From: an uncultured Synergistales bacterium
GTDB taxonomy: Bacteria > Synergistota > Synergistia > Synergistales > Aminobacteriaceae
NCBI GenBank assembly: GCA_905233515.1
Contig: CAJOEQ010000005.1
Span: 20,789 to 27,648, forward strand
Length of the DNA: 6,860 bases
Direction of reading: 5' to 3'
Shown here: in pieces, positions 1 through 4,700 of the stretch
Position numbering within the stretch: the stretch's first letter is position 1
How the letters are laid out: each line of letters begins with the position of its first letter
Made by a program: the position numbers and the translations under genes
Notes under the pieces: generated by a model
Database searches by the model: none
Told to the model about the DNA's origin: nothing
The model's input: the letters and a program-made list of their open reading frames with translations, nothing else

Positions 1-13
1 GGAGTGATTTATT

Positions 14-298
14 ATGCGTCGTCTAAAAGCAGAAACCCTCATAGAATTTATTACGGCAATGGCAATTTTTTCGGTTTTAATGCTGGGAGTCTTCAATTTT
101 ATGGCCAATCAGACGAATAACACAGCGCGTTTATTAGACCGGGATTTTTTCGTTTTCCATGCGCAAAAATATCTTAACGGCGATACGTCAACACAATCAG
201 AACGCGGGACTCTCTCATTCAGAGAACAGAGCGATAATTTAATTATTTCAGACGGCACAAATTCAATGACATTTCAAACAAATTTTGACCTGCAATAA
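14..298 (+). CDS. Small type IV prepilin / type II pseudopilin-like protein
   Basis: This 94-residue protein has the N-terminal layout of a class III signal prepilin. A short basic leader (MRRLKA) is followed by ETLIEF and a hydrophobic helix to about residue 30 (ITAMAIFSVLMLGVFNFM). Aligned to the usual G-FTLIE motif, the prepilin peptidase would cut after Ala6, making Glu7 residue +1 and Glu11 the conserved Glu at +5. In this family the helix packs in the core of a pilus or type II secretion pseudopilus, held in the inner membrane before assembly. The rest (about residues 31-94) is a short polar domain with no cysteine, too small for a major pilin and closer to a minor pilin or pseudopilin. 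A GGAG at 1-4 lies nine bases before the ATG. TGA at 5-7 may be the stop of an upstream gene, which would fit an operon. The exact system (Gsp, Pil or Com-like) cannot be told from this gene alone. Confidence 0.72.
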   Translation: MRRLKAETLIEFITAMAIFSVLMLGVFNFMANQTNNTARLLDRDFFVFHAQKYLNGDTSTQSERGTLSFREQSDNLIISDGTNSMTFQTNFDLQ

Positions 299-305
299 AA
301 CGCGC

Positions 306-334
306 TCCCCCTGAGTGTCTATATTTCAGGGGGA
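306..334. terminator. Hairpin between convergent genes, probable terminator
   Basis: A perfect 9-bp inverted repeat, TCCCCCTGA (306-314) with TCAGGGGGA (326-334), encloses an 11-base loop. It lies between the prepilin stop (296-298) and the cheV stop (339-341), which are convergent. On the minus strand the stem is followed, after GCGCG, by TTTTATT, an imperfect U-tract suited to ending cheV transcription. On the plus strand the stem is followed by ATCACTAAAAAC with no U-tract, so rightward termination would be weaker or need Rho. The stem ends only four bases past the cheV stop in the direction of cheV transcription. Confidence 0.65.
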
Positions 335-338
335 ATCA

Positions 339-1250
339 CTAAAAACTTCTATGACGCTTTATATCATGATAAATTTTCATGACTTCTTCAACGAGTTTAT
401 ACACGTCGGGCTTTAAAACGTGAACAATTTTCAGCGACTCGGCCCTGTCAAGCAAATCTTTTACCATGATTGACGAGAATAATATAACGGGCAAATCCGC
501 GGCTCTCTCGTCCTGTCTCAAAGTCTCCACTAAGCTCAAGCCGTCAAGTAATGGCATCTCTATATCTGAAATCAATAAATCAAAATTTTCGCCCTGATCA
601 AGTAATAATTTTCTGGCCTCGACTCCGTCTTTAACTGGGTAAATGCTCGTAAATCCTGATTGTTTAAGCACGTCGCATGTCTGTTGTCTCAATAACGGCG
701 AGTCATCCGCAACAAGTATATGAAAATCTTCAACATGGCCGATTTGTTTTTGATAGACGCTTAATTTATTTTGATCGAACATGTGTTCAGCAACCGCCGG
801 CGCAGTCTCTTGTATAATTGCCTCGTAATCAAGCAATAAAATATTTCTCTCATCGCGTTTAATTATATACAAGACCCATTTTAGAGAAACTCCGCGCATT
901 TTCGACGAGTCTAAATCTTCAGCGTTTACCTGTCTAATTCGTTCGACTCCATCAACGAGAAAGCCTAATTTTATATCATTGAATTCAACGACCATTACTT
1001 TAGTTTGTTCAATCGGGACGGGCGAGTCAATTCCTAGAAATATACGCAGGTCAATTAACGGGAGAGTCGCTTCTCTTATTGTAGTAATGCCAATGAATGC
1101 CGGAGTTTTTGTCGGTATCGGCCTGCATCCTGTCCATCTCAAAATTTCGCGAGTCTTATTAACGTTTATAGCAAATGCATCTTTGCCGAGTGTAAACACA
1201 ACTACTTCCCATTTACGGCTGGCAGCTGCAACAGTCTTTTTTTCTTCCAT
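339..1250 (-). CDS. cheV: CheV: CheW-like coupling domain fused to a response-regulator receiver domain
   Basis: This 303-residue protein has the two-domain layout and usual length of CheV, a cytoplasmic chemotaxis adaptor that links methyl-accepting receptors to the kinase CheA and whose phosphorylation tunes adaptation. Residues about 12-150 form the CheW-like domain, from KWEVVVFTLGKDAFAINV through LPLIDLRIFLGI and VMVVEF to ILLLDYEAII. Residues about 175-298 form the receiver domain. Its expected active-site residues are all visible: the acidic pair Asp182-Asp183 (LVADDSP), phospho-acceptor Asp229 (LLISDIEMP), a Ser at the Thr/Ser switch position (Ser259, VILFSS) and Lys280 (VLKPD). The receiver therefore looks phosphorylatable. 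No cheA, cheW or receptor gene is in view, so it is a stand-alone unit here. The ATG at 1250 is the only plausible start; no in-frame alternative lies between it and the strong AGGAGG, although that spacing is long (16 bases). Confidence 0.93.
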   Translation of the reverse strand: MEEKKTVAAASRKWEVVVFTLGKDAFAINVNKTREILRWTGCRPIPTKTPAFIGITTIREATLPLIDLRIFLGIDSPVPIEQTKVMVVEFNDIKLGFLVDGVERIRQVNAEDLDSSKMRGVSLKWVLYIIKRDERNILLLDYEAIIQETAPAVAEHMFDQNKLSVYQKQIGHVEDFHILVADDSPLLRQQTCDVLKQSGFTSIYPVKDGVEARKLLLDQGENFDLLISDIEMPLLDGLSLVETLRQDERAADLPVILFSSIMVKDLLDRAESLKIVHVLKPDVYKLVEEVMKIYHDIKRHRSF

Positions 1251-1266
1251 AGTGTAAAATTTTTTG

Positions 1267-1272
1267 CCTCCT
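1267..1272 (-). promoter_or_regulatory. Ribosome binding site of cheV, unusually far from the start
   Basis: CCTCCT on the plus strand reads AGGAGG on the minus strand, a full consensus Shine-Dalgarno. Sixteen bases (CAAAAAATTTTACACT) separate it from the cheV ATG at 1250, against a usual 5-10. The in-frame codons between are GGC, AAA, AAA, TTT, TAC and ACT, so no closer start codon is hidden there. Confidence 0.7.
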
Positions 1273-1329
1273 GTTTTATATTTATATATAAACTTGTGAA
1301 ATAATTTTTTGCTAGTCTAAGTTAAATAG

Positions 1330-1338
1330 ATTATAGCA
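1330..1338 (-). promoter_or_regulatory. Extended -10 promoter element for cheV
   Basis: Plus-strand ATTATAGCA reads TGCTATAAT on the minus strand. This is a perfect TATAAT preceded by the TGn extension recognised by the housekeeping sigma factor, which can replace a good -35 box. No strong -35 hexamer lies 16-18 bases upstream. Transcription starting a few bases downstream would give a leader of roughly 70-75 bases before cheV. I found no match to the flagellar sigma-28 consensus, so this chemotaxis gene may be under housekeeping control. Confidence 0.55.
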
Positions 1339-1455
1339 AAGATTGAGGCTTTATTATGCACAAGAAAAATTAATATTTGCTCATGAATAACACAAAAAAT
1401 TTATCTCTCATAAAAAACTGTAAAATCCTGTAGTTAAACTCAGATAATTACGCGC

Positions 1456-1461
1456 TATAAT
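1456..1461 (+). promoter_or_regulatory. Putative -10 box of the alpha-2-macroglobulin gene
   Basis: A perfect TATAAT lies 45 bases before the TTG start at 1507. The candidate -35 is weak: GTTAAA at 1433-1438 with a 17-base spacer, or TTAAAC at 1434-1439 with a 16-base spacer, each matching TTGACA at three of six bases. There is no TGn extension. The transcript leader would be about 40 bases. Confidence 0.5.
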
Positions 1462-1490
1462 TTCACATGTATATATTTTCAAATTTTAAG

Positions 1491-1496
1491 AAAGGA
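1491..1496 (+). promoter_or_regulatory. Ribosome binding site deciding the TTG start at 1507
   Basis: AAAGGA at 1491-1496 ends ten bases before the TTG at 1507, a workable spacing. An ATG at 1497-1499 directly abuts the GGA. It is in another frame, opens only a five-codon ORF (MSKIV, stop at 1512-1514) and is too close to the ribosome binding site to be the intended start. Confidence 0.6.
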
Positions 1497-1506
1497 ATGT
1501 CTAAAA

Positions 1507-1575
1507 TTGTTTAAGCCTCATAAAATTTTCCTGACACTTTTGATTCTCCTGATGAGTGTAAATTTAGCTTATTCG
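1507..1575 (+). other. Sec signal peptide coding segment (signal peptidase I type)
   Basis: Residues 1-23 show a basic n-region (Lys3, His5, Lys6), a Leu/Ile-rich h-region (residues 7-16) and a c-region ending A-Y-S before Ala24. This fits the A-x-S|A signal peptidase I pattern. The lack of Cys near the cut predicts a soluble periplasmic or secreted product. The main ORF downstream has no export signal of its own. Confidence 0.75.
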
Positions 1576-1782
1576 GCTCCGGCACGTTCGAATTTGCCCG
1601 CAGGAGTTCAAAGTTTCGCGCCTACTGGCACAGTTCCTGAAAATGTTTCATTTAGAATCGTCTTCAGAAATCCCGTAGTCAATCGCAATCAGGCAGGCAA
1701 ATTAATAACTCCTGAAAATAATTTATTCCCGTTTGAAGTGAACCCGCCTTTACAGCTTGAAGGACGCTGGCAGAATGATTGA
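1507..1782 (+). CDS. N-terminal fragment of a secreted bacterial alpha-2-macroglobulin (frame-broken)
   Basis: This 91-residue frame starts at TTG. It opens with a clear Sec signal peptide: basic MFKPHK, the hydrophobic stretch IFLTLLILLMSVNLA, and a probable signal peptidase I cut at AYS|A (after residue 23). There is no cysteine, so no lipobox; this differs from the E. coli macroglobulin YfhM, which is a lipoprotein. The mature part (PTGTVPENVSFRIVFRNPVV, then PFEVNPPLQLEGRW) is the first half of a bacterial Ig-like domain of the Big_5 kind that often begins large bacterial macroglobulins. The frame stops at TGA 1780-1782 in mid-domain, and the second half continues in the -1 frame from 1779. 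On its own this is a truncated exported peptide. I regard it as the 5' end of the gene at 1779-6836, not a separate gene. The upstream TATAAT and AAAGGA fit it as the true beginning of the locus. Confidence 0.8.
   Translation: MFKPHKIFLTLLILLMSVNLAYSAPARSNLPAGVQSFAPTGTVPENVSFRIVFRNPVVNRNQAGKLITPENNLFPFEVNPPLQLEGRWQND
1777..1782 (+). other. Frame break within the alpha-2-macroglobulin gene
   Basis: The first frame ends GAT-TGA at 1777-1782 and the second frame opens at TTG 1779-1781, in the -1 direction. The -1 frame carries a TGA at 1776-1778, so the switch must occur within a few bases. No slippery heptamer is present, which argues against programmed frameshifting. The residues before (EGRWQND) and after (LKGATTYTATL) belong to one Ig-like domain, but the strand that usually lies between them (of the form TxTFTPxxPL) is missing. 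A deletion of 9 codons plus one base would explain both the gap and the frame change; this is inference. Confidence 0.7.
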
Positions 1783-4700
1783 AGGGTGCGACGACTTACA
1801 CGGCGACTTTACGCGATAATTTACGAGACAGACGCGGAAATAATATCGGCCCCGGTTCGTTCAGATTCCAGACTGAAGGACTTTCACCGACTGATATTCA
1901 AGCCTCAATGGGTAAGGACGGAAACGCGTATTTTACTCTGAATTTCAACATGCGTATAGATCCAGCGAGACTTAAAGGCTTTATGCGGATTAAGAACTCA
2001 GAAGGCCGCGAACTTGCATATAATATTAATGGTGCATTGCCTTCACGAACGATTCGAGTCGCTGTTCCCGTGCAAAGAACTTCATCAAGACAAAAATTTA
2101 CAGTTACAATCGCAGCCGGCCTAAAATCCGGTGAAGGTGATATGGGAATCGACCGCGATATTTCAGAAGTTGTGATTCTTGATCCCGTCTTAATGGTGCA
2201 GAATTTGGTACCCGGCGAAGATCACTCAATCACAGCAAGATTTAATTTCGGAGTCGATGTCAAGACCGCGCGCAATTATATAAAAATTGATCCCCCTGTC
2301 AGTAATGTAGATTTTGAATCAGGCTGGAGCGATGAAGTATTTGAAATTAATTCTACAGAGTTCAAGCCTAGAAGTAGATTTGTTATCACGTTCAAAAAAG
2401 GATTCCCATCTAAGGGCGGACTCGTTTTAAAAGAAGATTTCAGACAAGCCGTTATCATGCCTGATTTAAGCTCAAGAATTAATCTTCCTGCTTCAGGGTC
2501 ATATTTGACGGCCTTAGAAAATAGCTTGATTCCCATAGAATTGCGCAACGTCAAAAAATTACAGCTCGATTTATGGCGCATGTACGAAAATAATATCCCC
2601 TATGTAATCGGCAAAGAGTACGATAATTTTGAGCGCGATATTGCACGCCGAGTCTTCACAAAAGAAATTCCCTTAGACCTCCCATTAAATGAACTTGTAA
2701 GGCGTTCTATACCTGTTCAAGAAATGGTAAACGGTGAGAGAGGTTTATTTATGCTCACAGCTAGAGACTCAAGTAAAGAATGGTGGGACGAAGAGAGTCA
2801 AATTATAAATTTAAGCGACATGGCCGCGACTGCCAGACTCTGGGAAGACAGTATATTAATCTGGGTCAATACTCTTACAAGTGCTAGGGGGATTCAGGAC
2901 GCTGAAGTAAAAATTTTCTCCGACAAAAAACAGCTCTTAGCACAGGGCAAAACAAATAACGGCGGAGTATTTTTCTATGAACTCCCGAATAAACAGACAT
3001 GGGACTCAGATAATCAGCCTTCACTCGCAGTAATTTCAAAGACTCAAGACGGACATACTGATTTAACATATGTGCAATTGACTAGAAATTTATTAGACCG
3101 CGAAATTTTTGACACTTCAGGGCGTGAATGGCTGCGAACAGGTTACGACGCTGTTATTTTCTCACCTAGAGACATTTACAGAACGGGCGAACTCGTTAAT
3201 TTCAAGTCCATTGTCAGAAACGCTGATATTTCGACTCCTGAGTCATTCCCAGTTTTGTTTATTGTCCGTGATACTTTAGGCCGCAAAGTCAAGCAGGAGA
3301 CTCTAACTCTTTCAGATAAGGGCAGTGCAGTAACAAATTTACAGCTCCCATCAAATGCATTAACAGGACTCTGGGCTGCTTCTATAGTAATACCCGGCCA
3401 AGAAAATAAGCCGCTTGCTTCGTATAATTTCCACGTTGAAGATTTTGCCCCGCCTCGTCTTGAAGTCAAAATGAACAGTTACAAGAAATATTTATTACAT
3501 AATGATAAATTCACGACTGATGTATATGCGCGCTGGCTTTTCGGAGTAGACGGTGCAGGACTTGACTATAAAGTTTCATGGACAGCAAGAGAAGGCAATT
3601 TCACACCGACTCAAGACAGATGGAAAGATTATAAATTCGGCGATCCGTCGAGAAGATTCGCACCTGAAGAAGGCTCAATCGGAGAAGGAAAACTTGATAA
3701 TTTCGGCAAATTAGAAGCGAGTTTAACTCTTGATGCGGACTGGCAGGCACCGACTCTAATAAATGTAAGCATGAAAGCTGAAGTAATGGAAGACGGAGGC
3801 CGCTGGGTATCAAGCACAATAACAAGGCCGTATTATCCTGCTCCGTGGCTGTTAGGAATTGCTCCCGTTAAAGAAAATTTCACAGTTAATGAAGACGCAA
3901 AATTCAGAGTCGCAGCAATCAATCCCGATGAAGAACCTGCAGACCCCGGCGAACTTAAAGCAGAACTCTATAAAGTAACGTGGGATTATAACATTGTAGA
4001 GATTGACGGCAGAAAACGCTGGCAGAGTACAGAAGAATTAAATCAGGTCGACGAGAAAGAAATCACGCTTAAAAATGGAGTCGCCGAGTTGTCATTTAAG
4101 CCGGAAAATTACGGGTCTTACATGGTAAAAATTTCAGACGGTGATGATATAGCGCGGGCTGTATATAGATTCTATGCTTCTTCACATTCAGCGGGCGGAG
4201 GTTCGCAATTAATTGACAGAATCGAAATCAAACCGGAAAAAGATTCTTACAAACTCGGTGATAATGCAGTAGTTAATGTAAAAGTTCCATTTGAAGGCTT
4301 GTTAATGCTGACTCTTGAGAACTCGAAATTAATTACACGTAAAATTCAGCGCGTCGAAGAATCAGAAGTAAAATTTGACTTCAAAATCGATCAAAACATG
4401 AGGCCAAATGTCTGGGTTACTGCGTGGCTTGTCAGGCCGGTTAAACAGGAAGATTCACAAGGCTGGGCAACACATAGGGCAATCGGACTCGCGCGCGTGA
4501 AAGTTGATATTTCTGATTATAATATTGCAGTAAACATTGACGCTCCTGACAAGATAGAACCTGCCTCAAAATTGCCGGTAAAATTGACTCTCAAAGGCAG
4601 CTCACAGTCAATTACAAATAATGCGGATGTCTCTATTGCACTTGTTGATGATGGAGTTTTAGGACTCACTCGTTACAAGACACCGGATTTGCTTAATTAT

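Larger units (their letters stand above)
1251..1506. other. Divergent, very AT-rich intergenic region
   Basis: These 256 bases separate the divergent cheV and macroglobulin genes. They are visibly more AT-rich than the flanking genes and hold no ORF of note. They contain the cheV ribosome binding site and extended -10, and on the other strand the TATAAT and ribosome binding site of the macroglobulin. I see no convincing long inverted repeat, riboswitch fold or tRNA. The middle part, about 1345-1430, shows no recognisable element. Confidence 0.75.

Noticed and set aside
128..142. Shared string TTTATTAGACCG near 129 and near 3090 as a repeat
   Set aside because: It encodes Leu-Leu-Asp-Arg in both genes with common codons for this genome; a short chance match without other shared flanks.
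979..1257. 92-codon plus-strand ORF antisense to the start of cheV
   Set aside because: It lies wholly opposite the CheW-like domain of a well-supported gene, has no ribosome binding site I can see and no recognisable protein features.
1293..1300. Minus-strand TTCACA (5 of 6 to the -35 consensus) as a cheV promoter
   Set aside because: At 16-17 bases spacing the -10 would be poor and would fall on the ribosome binding site at 1267-1272, leaving almost no leader.
1775..1777. ATG as a restart codon for the large frame
   Set aside because: It is in the third frame; reading ATG-ATT-GAA-GGG runs to a TAA after about 14 codons and does not enter the macroglobulin frame.
1774..1782. Programmed -1 ribosomal frameshift joining the two macroglobulin frames
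   Set aside because: The -1 frame has a TGA at 1776-1778, leaving only one codon where a slip would work. The sequence AATGATTGA offers no X-XXY-YYZ slippery heptamer, and the protein would still lack a strand of its Ig domain.
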